Shown: positions 1 to 10,581 of the stretch, in pieces
How positions within the stretch are numbered: position 1 is the stretch's first letter
Layout of the letters: each line of letters opens with the position of its first letter
Source: Gnetum montanum
Taxonomy: Eukaryota; Streptophyta; Gnetopsida; Gnetales; Gnetaceae
Reading direction: 5' to 3'
Assembly (NCBI GenBank): GCA_015680685.1
Contig: MNCI01027397.1
Coordinates: 3,317-67,316, forward strand
DNA length: 64,000 bases
Notes under the pieces: model-generated
What the model saw: only the letters and a program-made list of their open reading frames with translations
What the model was told of the DNA's origin: nothing
The model's database searches: none
Program-made: the position numbers and the translations under genes

Positions 1-173
1 TCTCCTGTATTGTCCTTAGGTGAGTTGATTTCATGAGAAGAAGCCATTTCTAATGGTGTGTTGTTTCTACCGTTATTTATGTTCTTAAGTAACTGATTAA
101 CTCGAAGGTTCGTTAAAGCTCACAACGATGTGAGTGATATCCCTTATGTTCAATTGGCGTAAAAAACACTTAG
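1..173 (-). other. Leader of element Y, partial
   Basis: This stretch follows the primer-binding site of element Y on the minus strand, so it should be the untranslated leader in front of Y gag, which lies left of the window. I see no long reading frame. The bases next to the primer site (CACTTAGTCCCCGG on +) match the equivalent position in element X (ACTAAGTTCTCG, about 21,127-21,138), which supports a shared family. Everything further left is unseen. Confidence 0.55.
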
Positions 174-191
174 TCCCCGGCAACGGAGCCA
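174..191 (-). promoter_or_regulatory. Primer-binding site for tRNA-Asp, element Y
   Basis: On the minus strand this reads TGGCTCCGTTGCCGGGGA. It matches 17 of 18 bases of the complement of the 3' end of plant tRNA-Asp (TGGCGCCGTTGCCGGGGA), the primer used by Athila-type gypsy elements. It lies one base inside the LTR edge at 193. It is the best preserved primer site in the window, which argues that Y is the youngest copy. Confidence 0.87.
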
Positions 192-540
192 ATGATGAGT
201 GGCAAGATACCCCTACACTCAACCATACAAAACGAGCGTCGCACGCGCGATTCGGTCGAACTCCGCAGATGGACTAGTTGTGGCACCTAGATAGTTAGCC
301 TTAGGTCGCAGTTCGCTGTCTTCCCATCTAGACTAGTTTTGCATATGTCACGTATGGTTTAGTCTAGATGAGGTGTATGATGTGTTCTAATTCTAATGCT
401 ACTCCTGAAGGCAATGGAAAATAATATTTAACTAAATCTAAGCTAAGAGGAAAAGGGGAAGAAAATCTAATCTAGCCTAAGTGCGACGAGCAACTGATTC
501 CTTGATCAACCGTACACATCTTGGACCTCGTGCACGACTG

Positions 541-665
541 CCACTGGGACTACCAAGCATAGGCCTAGGTACGCCACTGGGATTACTAAGCGCAGACCCC
601 AAATACGCCATTGGGTTACCAAGCGTAGATCCCCCTAGCTACACCACTGGGCTACCAAGTAGTCA
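541..665. repeat. 33-36 bp minisatellite in the Y LTR
   Basis: Four tandem units begin at 541, 574, 608 and 644, each opening with CCACTGGGAYTACCAAG or a close variant. The spacing of 33, 34 and 36 bases keeps a short plus-strand frame open, but nothing suggests that the frame is a gene. Degenerate relatives of the unit occur in the LTRs at 21,151, 46,556 and 56,139, so the repeat is an ancestral part of this LTR family. Confidence 0.8.
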
Positions 666-1063
666 CACTTAAATGCTCGTAATCAAGTCGTACTCGTTCC
701 GCTTCTAGGAGTTTAAGGGTGAGAAACTAATTGCGATGAGCAACCGATTCCTTAACTAGCCGTACACACCCGTAGATGCTCGTAGTTAAGTCGTACTCAC
801 ACCGCGCTGTGAAAGCAATAAATAACATTAAATAAATAACAATAAATAAACTAAGTGAATGCTGCAATGATGAAGTAATCTTGATCTTTATTTTCGGTCA
901 TGTGTGTGTCCAAGTATGTCACACTCGAATAAAGGTGCTGTACAATTACAAGCATCACATTGCAGGCATGCACTTGGGAAAATAATCTAACTCCTACGGA
1001 AACAAAATGCAAGGGCTTCGCTACAACTACTGAAGGATGTTTAAATGAGGTATAAGGCCCTCT

Positions 1064-1071
1064 TATTTATA
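1064..1071 (-). promoter_or_regulatory. TATA box of the Y LTR
   Basis: TATAAATA on the minus strand, in the context CCTATAAATAAGAGG. Equivalent boxes are found in the sister LTRs at 21,906-21,914, 46,622-46,629 and 56,911-56,918, so the position is conserved in the family. Transcription would run left toward the primer site. Confidence 0.65.
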
Positions 1072-1210
1072 GGTTGGGATAGGCAGCTGCGTAAACAGGG
1101 CCACGTCAACATAGGAAGGCTACGTTGACAGGCTTGCATCGATGCAACCGCCTATACGCAGCCCGGTATACGCCGCCAAGTTGATGCATTGACTGAATGA
1201 CAGTTCATCA

Positions 1211-3021
1211 GCTTCTAACAAGGATGCATCAAAGTCTGCTGCCTCCTTTTCATTCTTAACCTCCTTTATTCTATATTGAAGTTGTTGGAAAACTTCATCC
1301 CTCATGAGCTCTAGGTTGAGAATAACAGGATTAAAGAGATGGGCCCATAACTCTGCAACCTTAGTAGCCAACCATTGATTCTCCATGGTGGCTACTTTTA
1401 GTTGGGTGTTAGTAATGAGGAGTTTATCCTTTGTCTTTTGCAACTTTGACCAGGTTGTAGTAATTTCATCCAAGAGATTAAAGATCTTTGGAAGTGATTA
1501 CCTAGATCCCACAAATTATTCCAACACTTCTTCATGTTAGGCTGCACTCAATTGATTACTTCCTACTCTTGTGGATGTTTGAATATCTACCATTATGGCA
1601 ATGTCTGGCGTGGATGTCATAGGAGCATTTAGAGCCTCTGCTACCCTATTGGCCACCACCTCAACCACTATCTTCTATCCTCGTTGCTACATCACTAGGA
1701 TAGTTGCTCGCTTGCCTTCATCCAAGTAGACCAAGAAAGTTGTGGCATTTCTAGAAATTTCAAGGAATACCTATCCAGGGATGGACATGATAACTTTTTG
1801 GGCACTAGGATTTTTTCTTGTGAGCATCTAGTTTCATTGTGCTAAGAACAACAAGGTGATTTCCTCCAACCAACTGATGATGCTTGTGATCTCATTAAGA
1901 TGGCTTAGGACTAGATGGTAAATTGATGGCTCCCCACCACCTATTGAGCCTTGTTGCTACTATAGCTACTACTCATGGAGTTTTTGAAGCATTTTTGTAG
2001 CTACTAGTGCCTTCAATGTGATCTTTCCTATAGGTGGTGATGGTGGTGCCCTCTCCTCTTCTTGCTGCTTTACTGCTACCTCATCCTTCAACATCTCCTG
2101 CTATGATGTAGTAGGAGCATGATGAACCATATCATTAGCATAGTATGTTATACCTCCCCTTTTCCAAAGTTTTCTAATGAGGCATGGAAAGGGGAGTATC
2201 TTCCTTCTTCTTTCATTTTCTTTAAATTTCTTCTCTATTTCTAGATAGATAAGTTGCGGAAGGTTAACAAGGAACTTGCTGCTTAGATCTATGCACCCAT
2301 GAGTAGAGAAGGTTGTGACCTTGCCTAGCATCATCGTGGGATTTAGGTGATAGGTCATAATCTTGAAGTAAGTACATTCTACCTTTATGACCACACCGTA
2401 TTTCTTACACTCTACTCCATAGTAATGCTGGACCTACTCTTTCGTAACCTCTAGATTTGCTTGGGTCAGGATCTCTACTAATGCTACCCCAATATTAGAC
2501 AAACCAAGGACCTCTGTAATGGCCTCAACTAAGTAGGAGACTATGATATCTTTGGATTTGATAGATGTGTCTCCTTGTTGGTTGTTCTAGAATAGGTAGG
2601 TCTCCCCTATATATCATTCTCCACTGGAGGAGAGAATGAATCACATGGGAGATCCCTATAATTATGTGCAGACTTCCTAAGGTGCCAACTCCAGGAAGAA
2701 TCCAAAGTTTAATTCTTGGAGAATCGAACTTTGGACCTTCTTAATTCTGATTCTTTCCAAACATGTCTTTGTTAGTGTGACTTTGACGTTAGGCCTTAGC
2801 CTTGGAGCTTCATTTTGCTTAGATTGGCTGGTCTCTGTGGTGGGAATCTATTGAATAAATTCCTCTTTGGGCTCCTCCCGAAGAGATCTCGTTGCATGTG
2901 TTGCTTCGACCTCTTGTTCTTATGGTAGTTGTGGTAGTTGTTAGTGGTCAATTCCTCCTTGTGGCCATTTCTTCCTCAATTGGGAAGGTCCTCCTACTGG
3001 TGCTCCCCTCTTTGGTGCCAT
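1211..3021 (-). pseudogene. ORF3 of element X, truncated by Y
   Basis: The frame begins MAPKRGAPVGG at 3,021, after pol and before the 3' LTR, the position of env-like ORFs in Athila elements. About residues 205-300 (2,394-2,101) form an open block with the motif LPFPCLIRKL. By memory of the family this resembles the 'putative plant transposon protein' domain found near Athila/Tat elements. The end (1,473-1,211) is a coiled coil rich in Q, E, K and L. The homologous ORF3 of element C (start 59,969, MVPKRGA, motif LPFSFLIRRL) aligns along the length and continues past the equivalent of 1,211, so the LTR of Y truncates this copy. Several in-frame stops are present. Function unknown; a structural or nucleic-acid-associated role is only a guess. 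Confidence 0.6.
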
Positions 3022-3460
3022 CTACGATCACAAACATAACCTTGCATTAGCATTTTAATTTATAACCCTTAATTCCTTTTGATACCTTTCTTATTGGATT
3101 GGGTTATACTTAGGTTTGTTTGTGATCTTGGAAGGTTTATTATTTTAATATTATTTTAATATTTGGCTATTAGAGTTTGTTTGTGAGGTTTAACCATATT
3201 TAGGATGTGTATTTTAATATTATTTTCAAGGGCAACCCTTGGGGAGTTAGAAAAAATTTAAAACATTTTCTATCATAAACTAAAGGTTTGTGATCCCCAC
3301 AACATAAAGCTTACCTTTGGTAGCTTGGGGATTGAAGAATGAGGTGAATTAGGTGAGCAATTTGGAAGATAGAGTACTTGGAAAGTTTTTGGGCTTTGAA
3401 AATTGCAAAAACTCCCCTCGTTTGAAGGAAAATGATGGAAAAATGGCTAAGTGTTGCATG

Positions 3461-3560
3461 TATTTATATTATTTTTGACTACATTGATGGGGATGCATAT
3501 ATGCATTGCGCTACATTAATAGGGATGTGTTGATGCAGCTATAGATAAAAATTTTTCAAA
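3461..3560 (-). promoter_or_regulatory. Internal promoter of ORF3 with U3-like module
   Basis: A TATA-type sequence (TATAAATA, 3,461-3,468, minus strand) lies about 440 bp before the ORF3 start. The bases just upstream of it contain CATTAATAGGGATG and CATTGATGGGGATGC, nearly the same as CATTAATGGGGATAC in the U3 of X's own LTR (about 21,960-21,980). The ORF3 of element C has the same arrangement with its own LTR-matched motif (60,521-60,620). This suggests ORF3 is transcribed from an LTR-like internal promoter. A GT-type splice donor context (AAAGGTAAGC, near 3,315 on the minus strand) may start a leader intron. Confidence 0.5.
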
Positions 3561-4962
3561 TTAAAATCCTAAGAATTTTGGGAATGAAAAGAGAGCCCAA
3601 AGAAAGCTAGAAAAGCATAGAAGGATGGGAAAACGTGGAAGAGGGTAGTAGATTCATTAGGAAAGAAGATTGAAGTGGATTTTGATGAAATGCAGATGAT
3701 AAAATGATGCAAAACTAGATGTTTAAAAGGTGAAATGATGGGATTGAATGCAAAAATGACTAAGGGATAGGAAGGTTAACTAGAATAAGACCAAGGCGCA
3801 TGCAAGTGAGTTATCCTCAAAGTAAGCTCATGCCATTATTGCCCTTGCATGCCCTCATACCAAGGACTTCGTAGGCATCAAGGATGATTAATGATCATAG
3901 GTAATTAAATATCAAATTCACATAAGAGATCAATGAAGGATTATGACATACCAAAATATACACATTAATTAATCATGATAAAGGGAGAGAGATGGTTGAT
4001 GACAAGAATAGGGGGATGGGAAAGAGAGAGTGGTAAGAAAGTTTTGCATCCTAGTTACATGAAGTCATTGTGGAGCTTGTGGTTAAGATGATTGGATATT
4101 GTTCCATCCTCAGTTGAAACCAAATCCATCCACATTCAATGACTTTGCATTGTGATATTCTAATTGTTTGACCAAAAAGAGTTCATGACCATCCCCAAAG
4201 GACAACCATCACTCCAAGTAGAGAAGAAAACAAAAGTAGGAAGATATGAAGGACCTAAATTAAAGGGGTGTCTTTAGGCATGGGTAACATGTCTTTTTAG
4301 CCCCATAACTAGTTCTTGTAGCCCATTATTGTGTCTAAGGGGTGTGCTTTGAATTCCCATGTTTTTTTATTTTTTTTGAATGGGAACCTCACGATGCAAA
4401 GACACGCTTCCTATTATGGTTGACAATAGGAGTCGTGAGAGACCAAGGAGAATACCCAAAAAACTCAAGAAGGAAGTTGGGTATAGAAGGTAACAAATCC
4501 CCTTGAAGCCACATCCTTGTCCATTCGACTTAGTCTATTCCAAGTCTGTTAAGTATCCAGATCATTGATTCTTTTTAAGTTGAAATTATGAAAGGACTTC
4601 ATGCTCCCAAGATGAAAAACCTCATAGAATTGAGTGGAATGGATGGATGATGTGCACTTATTATTTGATACCATTAGAAAATTAATGCTCCATTAATCAA
4701 TGACATAATCCTAAGGTGAAATCTAATCATTGAACACTTAATTTAAACATTAAATACAGTATGAAATGAACTTTTAGTAGTAGCAGCACCTATGGAAAAT
4801 GTGCAAGATTCTTGATGAACAAACAAATAAGACAACATGTGAGAGAAGTAAAACAAGGTAATATATATATATAATAAGTTGCAAAATATTTAAGAAAATT
4901 GAAAAATGTATAAAGAGTAGTGTAAAAAAAAAAGTTGAAAACTGAGTAGCCTTCACAAAATC
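3561..4962 (-). other. Non-coding spacer between pol and ORF3 of X
   Basis: I see no gene here. The spacer shares short blocks in the same order with 60,620-61,900 of element C. Examples are GCCCTTGCATGCCCTCATACC against GCCCTTGTGTAACCATACC, and a TGTCTAAGGGGTGTGCTTT block near 4,334 against one near 61,312. It is therefore an ancestral part of the family. It contains a short TA run near 4,860 and an A run near 4,925. Confidence 0.45.
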
Positions 4963-6260
4963 TTAACATGGGTGGCCATCTCCTCCACGACTGAGTTGGA
5001 AGGAGAAGATTTGAAAAATAGAATGTACTTGTCCATCATTTGAGGTGTCAATGTTACTGGTTATCCTTGGTTTGAGGAAAGGTTTTACTTGTTGAATGTT
5101 AACTAGAAATTGCTTATCTAGGCTAGAAGGATGGTAAATTATCATGGACCTAGAAGAAAAAGTTGCATGAATAATATAAGCTCCTTCCTGGAACGTTTGA
5201 AATTTTGTACATTGTGGTACATACATGGGATTTTAGCAAAGAACCTTATCACTTGGTTGAAATTGAACTTTCCTTATGCATAAGTCATGACATTGTTTGG
5301 CACGTGCCTTATGAACTTCATTCATAGATATGACTACCTTTCAGTTTTCATCTAGCATATTCAATATTATTAAACATTTCTTTTATGCTAAGCTTAAATT
5401 AAGGTCAAGTTCAGAAGTCATTGAAAGTGTATAGAGCTTGGTTTGAATTGGAAGAGTGTTTAATTTTTCGGACACTAACTCATAAGGGGAATAGCCAATA
5501 GGAAGTTTCCAAGTAGATTGATATGCCCATAAAGCATCATTAAGTTTTGTGTTCCAATATTTCTTATATTTACTAACTATGTAGTTTGGTATTCTAGTTG
5601 TTTTTCTATTGGTGATTTAGCTTAACGGTTAGCTTGGGGGTGATATGGAGTTGTTAATTTATGTTATACCCCTAATCATTACATTAATTCTCAAAAGGTA
5701 GCACCTATGAAATGAGTCCCATTGTCAAAAATTATTATCCTTGGCATGCCAAATCTATTTACCACATGTTGTTGTACAAATCGTATCATTGTAAAGGATA
5801 AATAGTTAGTGACAACAACATCTTTAGCTCATTTTGTGCAGTAGTCAATTGCTATGATGTTGTAGGATTTTTCATTAGACATGAGGTTGATAGGTCCTAT
5901 GAAATCAATACCTTAAATATTGAAAGGTTCTAGTGATTGAATTCACTATTGGGATCCTTCCATTGGTATAGTCATTCTTCCATCTCGTTGGCAACGTTTA
6001 TACAAACAAGAGAATTGATGGCCATCCTTGAAGATTGTTGGCTAGTAATATCTTGCCATGAGGACTTTTACGGTTATTCTTCTCCTTGCATTATGATCTC
6101 CATAAGGGCCTGCATGAGTATCTTGGAGGATTCATAGTTAATCAACATCAAGTACATACCATCATACCAAGCCATTGGTGCACACCTTGTAAAGGTTGCC
6201 TTAAATTTTCATATAACGTTCGGCTTGGTGAAGAAACTATTGTTTCTTCCTATTGTCTCA
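4963..6260 (-). pseudogene. Integrase remnant, element X
   Basis: In N to C order on the minus strand: a badly decayed zinc-binding region (about 6,220-5,960), then EPFNI.GIDFIGPINLMS and the core IIAIDYCTK with the first catalytic Asp, NRFGMPRIIIFDNGTHF with the second Asp (about 5,735), and TPYHPQANR. The catalytic Glu of the D,D-35-E triad is Lys (codon 5,616-5,618), and the preceding Gln is a stop. The C-terminal end (5,226-4,963) contains FLVNIQQVKPFL, typical of the integrase tail. The enzyme would have joined element cDNA to host DNA; this copy cannot be active. Confidence 0.75.
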
Positions 6261-6409
6261 TTCCTATGACATCTCCTAAGTAAGTAGATAGGAGAGAAAG
6301 TCTTTGTACTAGTTAATATCCTTAGGACTTTGCATTTCAATAGTTTTTACAAAGAGGAGTTCATCTAGAAATTGGTCAAATAAAGGACCCTCATCTTCTT
6401 TTCTTTCTG

Positions 6410-6705
6410 ATCATAATCGAGACAAGTTATTAGTGATCGTATTCTTAGTTTTCTTTCTATCCACCATGGTGAGATTCGACTCTTGTAAAATTACTAGCCA
6501 CTGTATGACATGGGTGCTCATCATTGGCTTGTTCATGAGGAACTAGATAACGTTGTGGTCTGTGTGCACAAAAACTTGATATCCAAGCACATAGTACCTG
6601 AATTTTTCTAAGGCATATACCACCATCATGAGCTCCTTCTCCATGGTGGTGTGGTTTAATTATGCTCCCAAAATGCTGTAGCTTGCAAAATGGATGTTGT
6701 AAGGA
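6410..6705 (-). pseudogene. RNase H remnant, element X
   Basis: The minus-strand reading TTMEKELMMVVYALEKFRYY followed by VLGYQVFVHTDHNVI matches the gypsy RNase H block (T.EKE...V.ALEKFR.YL.G and TDH.AL). The TDH Asp and the EKE Glu are kept. The link to integrase ends in NNLSRL, where the family usually has DALSR or DHLSR. One stop lies after TDHNVI. The domain removes the RNA strand during reverse transcription. Confidence 0.75.
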
Positions 6706-6899
6706 CATTTTTGATCAGCCAATTGTGTAAGCACAAGCTCCAAAACATAATTAGATGCATCAATCATAATGTAAAATGGCTTGAACTAGTTGGGAGCATG
6801 TAGAATTGGAGTTTCCACAAGCTTCTGCTTTAATTGTTGAAATGCCATCTTGCATTCCTTGACCTAGGTGAAAGGTGCATCTTTTTTTATTAGCCCAAG

Positions 6900-7690
6900 A
6901 AATAGCTTATTAATGTTTGAGAAATTTTCAATGAATCACCTATAATAACCAGTGTGACCAAGGAATGACTATACATCTTTTACTATTTTAGGTTGCCTTG
7001 TAATTCCTTGGATGACCTATACTTTTTCTAAGTTCACCTCACCCTTTGCTTGAAATTCTATGCCCTAATACAATGCCTTCTTAGACCATTAGATGGCTTT
7101 TTTGCCAATTGATTCAAGTTAGTTTCTACACATCATTGAAGCACTTGCTCTAGATGGTTCAAGATTTGCTCAAAAATGGTATTGTAGGTAGAGAAGTCAT
7201 TCATAAAGACCTCTACACTACTACTAATTCATTGCTGAAAGATGTTGAGAACTAAGTATTGAAAGGTAGCAGGAGCATTACACAAACCAAAGGGCATATT
7301 TCTATGTGCAAAGTTCCCTAGGAACTTGTGAATGTGGTTTTGGCTTGGTCTTCTAGGGCAATTTGGATTTGGTTGTATCCACTATAACCATCCAAGAAAC
7401 TGTATTAGCAGTGGCCTGCTATGGTATCCAACAATTGATCAACAAATGAAAATGAAAAATGATTCTTGAAAGTTACTAGGTTTAATAGTTGAAAGTCTAT
7501 GCAAACTCTCCATTTTCTTTCTTTCTTAGGTACAATAATGAGTGAACTAACCCTTTTGCTATCCATAACTAGATAAATGAACCTAGCCTTGAGGAGGTAT
7601 TCAACATCCTCCTTGATAACTTACTTCAATTTGGGGTCAATCTTCACTGTGGCTACCTCTTTGGCTTGATGGAGGAGTCTATATAGATGT
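6900..7690 (-). pseudogene. Reverse transcriptase remnant, element X
   Basis: The N-terminal half is open over a long stretch: it includes SSLIIVPKKERKWRVCIDFQ and then FLDGYSGYNQIQIALEDQ and TTFTSS, all standard gypsy RT motifs, followed by MPFGLCNAPATFQ in a shifted frame. The catalytic box reads VFMNDFSTY where the family has F.DDFS, so the first Asp of the metal-binding pair is Asn (codon 7,199-7,201, a GAT to AAT change). The thumb region is degraded. Confidence 0.8.
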
Positions 7691-8179
7691 AGTGTTGACA
7701 TATTTGTAGATCAATTTATGTAAGTTCATGATATGACTAAGTAAATGCTATTGGCCATTTGTTCACCTTCTTTAATAACTTTTGTTTCTATTTTGGAGTA
7801 AGTTTGAAATTGATGATTATTGGCTTATCATTATTGATAAAAGTATATTCCATGGTTATTGGTAAAGCCTTTAGTTCAAGGGGTTCTTACTTAAACTAAT
7901 GAGGGATCTCTAACTCCCCCAATCCATTTCATTTTATGTGTGGGAGAGTTGATGATGGAGTTGCTCCATTTCATTTACGTTATCTATATCAGTGCTTATG
8001 AGGCTCTCTAATGGTTCCATGTACATTGTGGACTTAGCTTGGTGATCTATTATTAGTTCCTGGGTACCTTCTTATTTTATGGCTACTGCATATAGGCACT
8101 TTTGAATAACTATTATTTTAGCATACTACTTGCATGATTTGATTGATGTATCTTTGATCATCCTTTTTTTTGCATGTAA

Positions 8180-8600
8180 TGGCACCCTATGCCACTATAT
8201 GTGATGCATGGAACCCTCTTCTTCTCTATTTTACCAAACTCATTTTCCTTGGAGATTTCAAAGGAAAAGTCTGAAATTCCCATTTTGGCATTTATAGTAT
8301 TGAAACATGCCCTTCCCATAATGATAGAGAAGTCTCATTTACAATTTTTTATATGGACCATAAAAAAATTAGTAGGATAAGACCTTCGATAGATTATCAT
8401 CACAATGTCCTCCGCTAGCCCCAAAGAAACAGTGATGGATTGATTTGTGAGCTTAAGTCTAATATTGCTCTTCCTTATAGGAGGCAAGTTCTAGGTCTTA
8501 TACATTTCTTGGGAGATTAAGTTCATCCTAGAACTTGAATCCAATAGAGCCTTTCATGGTTCATTCCTTGTAATATATAAATAAATGAGGGGACTTCTAG
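8180..8600 (-). pseudogene. Aspartic protease remnant, element X
   Basis: The minus strand reads KALLDSSSRMNLISQEMYKT and then NQSITVSLGLAEDIV. Element D carries the same block on the plus strand as KALLDLGFDVNLISQEMYKT and DQSITILLGLIEDIV, so the two belong to one family. The active-site triplet, normally D-S/T-G or D-L-G here, is D-S-S in X, a Gly to Ser change fitting G to A. Retropepsins of this kind cut the Gag-Pol polyprotein. Confidence 0.75.
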
Positions 8601-10581
8601 GATCAAATCATTTCTTGGGAATGTTTCTAACCTTTATCTAATTTGTGATTGCATGGATTAACATAAAAGTATTAATGTTAGAGGTCTTTTGGTTTGAAGG
8701 TAGCTCAATGGTACTTTTAAAGATTGATGTAGTAGGGTTAATAGCCATGGGTGTTTGTGAGGGTTTTGTGGGATTTTTGGTTCTAAAGAATGGTATTTTA
8801 TGAGGCTTTGATTTAGAACCACTTGGATGGATATTTGGCTATAAATTTACTATCCTTGTAGTGTTGCTTTATTGTGTCTGTGATGGAATTTTACCCTACA
8901 TGGATGGAGCAGGTGGTAGGGATGTGGTTGTGGCTTGTGTAGGAGTCGCTAAGGAATATTATGGAGGATGGAAGGGAAAAGGAGATCCCCCTTGGAGAAG
9001 GTACTTTGTAATATTCTAGGGGGTAGTAGTGGTAAGGAAAGGAAGTGTGACTAGAGGAGTCATGTGAGGATACAGGTTGTTAGACGTAATATCCGTAAGG
9101 GTGTGGCTGTCAATAGGAACATTGCTGCTATGGTGGTGGCATCCCTTGTGACTATGGGTGTTGCCACTATTGATGCTACTCTTGAGATTGAAGAGATGCC
9201 CCACTTGGATAATACATTAGTGGATGGAACTTTTATCTATAGTTACCTTGTGGATAAGGTAACTACTTAGGTATTTGCCTTTTTGCAAACTTGGGATTTA
9301 ATGCATATATCATAGAGTCTTGCAATTGTGACAGCATTGGGAAACATCCCTTAGGATGTTCATATTGGCAAATCTTGTAGCCATCATCATCTATTTTTGA
9401 ACTTGTAACCTCTTTAACCACTACATCTTTACCCTTGTTCATATTCTAGACCACTACTCTCTTGGTCTTTTCATCTCTCTATGATTTTCAGAGTTGTTTA
9501 GAACTTCTTACCAAGGATTCCCACATCTTGTTTACCTTAGCTAATATTTTAGTAATAGATTTTTGTATTGGTAAGGTTTTCCTTTGCACCATTTCATCAA
9601 GCAGTGCCTCCCATTTAGAGTCATAGAAATGCACCTCCCTTTTGCAAATGGAGGAATCCTTGTTATACTCTTCTACACTTTCACACTTTTTTAGCTCTTC
9701 TTCTTCTTTAGCCACCTGATCTATTAGCCTTTGAATTTGATAGGCTAGCATCACAAAAAGTCTTACTTGGGCATAGATTGTAAGGGTTTTTCTTATCTTG
9801 TTTATAGCCCATCCATGATATGATAGAGTTTTTCCCTTTGGGAGTATCCATGGCCTAGGCATTGGTGTAATAGAGAGTAGTACTTATCTAGGGTTGCATC
9901 CAAGGACTCATGATTTTCTTATTTTTATCCTTGGATTTGTCTCTATAGGTTAGACACTTTGAAGTACTTTTCATATGTGTCATTAAAGAGCTCCATTATA
10001 GTACTCCATTGACAAATGAATTCTAGTTCTAAGAATTGGTACCAGCTTTCTGCTTTCTTAGTGGATGTCCTTGGGAATAATTTCAGCTGTTATCATTTGT
10101 TCTCTATGTTTTGTCAGGAACAGACATCATAAAAGGCTTGGAGATGATTTTGTGAATCTAAATTATACCTACCGTCAAACCTAGGGATGTTATTCATATT
10201 CAACCTCTTGATCTTAGTATCTTTCTCATGCCTTGTGGAGATTCTCATTGCCTCTAAAATGTTAAGCATTTTTTGAGTAGCTAGCAGAGGCTCATCATAG
10301 TCATGATTATCATAGTGGTCCCTTTCATGGCCTTGATGTCTATGATGAGTCTTGCTATGCCTTCGGTCCCTATGACACTTCTCTCTTCCTTGTAGTTGCC
10401 TTTGCCCTTGATCTCAATTAGCTTGGTAAAATTCTTATTCATTTCTTTCTTGCTATTCATCCCCATTCCAATCTTGGCTATTTCTCCTTCTATCTTGGCT
10501 CTTGTTCCTCTTGTTAGAGTTTGAAGATGAAGATGAAGAGGGTAATGAGGATGAAGAAGAAGAACCGTGAAAAAAATGTGA
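8600..10581 (-). pseudogene. Gag, C-terminal two thirds, element X
   Basis: The open piece 9,862-9,488 contains INKIRKTLTIYAQ, AYQIQRLIDQVAKEEEEL and PIQKSITKILAKVNKMWES. The same blocks occur in D (RKTLRVYVQ, HQIQRLIKYQ, KKSIIKILAKANK) and in C (IRKTLGMYVLG, HQIRELIKHVEKEE). Around 9,390-9,270 the nucleocapsid region reads ICQYEHPKGCFPML and ends PYPQGNYR, matching FPLPQGNYK in C. Toward 10,500-10,580 the frame is very rich in Ser. Element Z interrupts it at 10,582 and it resumes at 20,325. Gag would form the particle that packages element RNA. Confidence 0.65.

Larger units (their letters stand above)
193..1210 (-). mobile_element. 5' LTR of gypsy element Y
   Basis: The segment starts TGATGAG and ends TTCATCA on the plus strand, the same inverted ends seen in the LTRs at 21,151-22,053, 46,556-47,357 and 56,139-57,030. 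A tRNA-Asp primer site follows one base beyond the left edge, so this is a 5' LTR read on the minus strand, with the body of Y outside the window. A TATA box sits at 1,064-1,071, leaving a U3 of only about 139 bp filled with GATGCA-type repeats. Bases about 230-290 are unusually rich in CpG, unlike the other copies, so deamination has advanced less. The right edge interrupts a coiled-coil reading frame (ORF3 of element X) that continues past this point in element C, showing that Y inserted there. Confidence 0.8.

Noticed and set aside
481-672. Short plus-strand frame of 63 codons with regular repeats
   Set aside because: It is a by-product of the 33-36 bp minisatellite inside the Y LTR; no homolog or context for a gene.
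193-4960. A giant LTR containing ORF3
   Set aside because: The TGATGA...TTCATCA ends at 193 and 1,210, the matching LTR sizes at 21,151-22,053, 46,556-47,357 and 56,139-57,030, and the polypurine tract at 57,031 put ORF3 outside the LTR.
1-10581. Tandem X elements sharing one LTR
   Set aside because: ORF3 of C shows that X ORF3 is cut in mid-frame by the Y LTR, so a nested insertion explains the primer site without a tandem.
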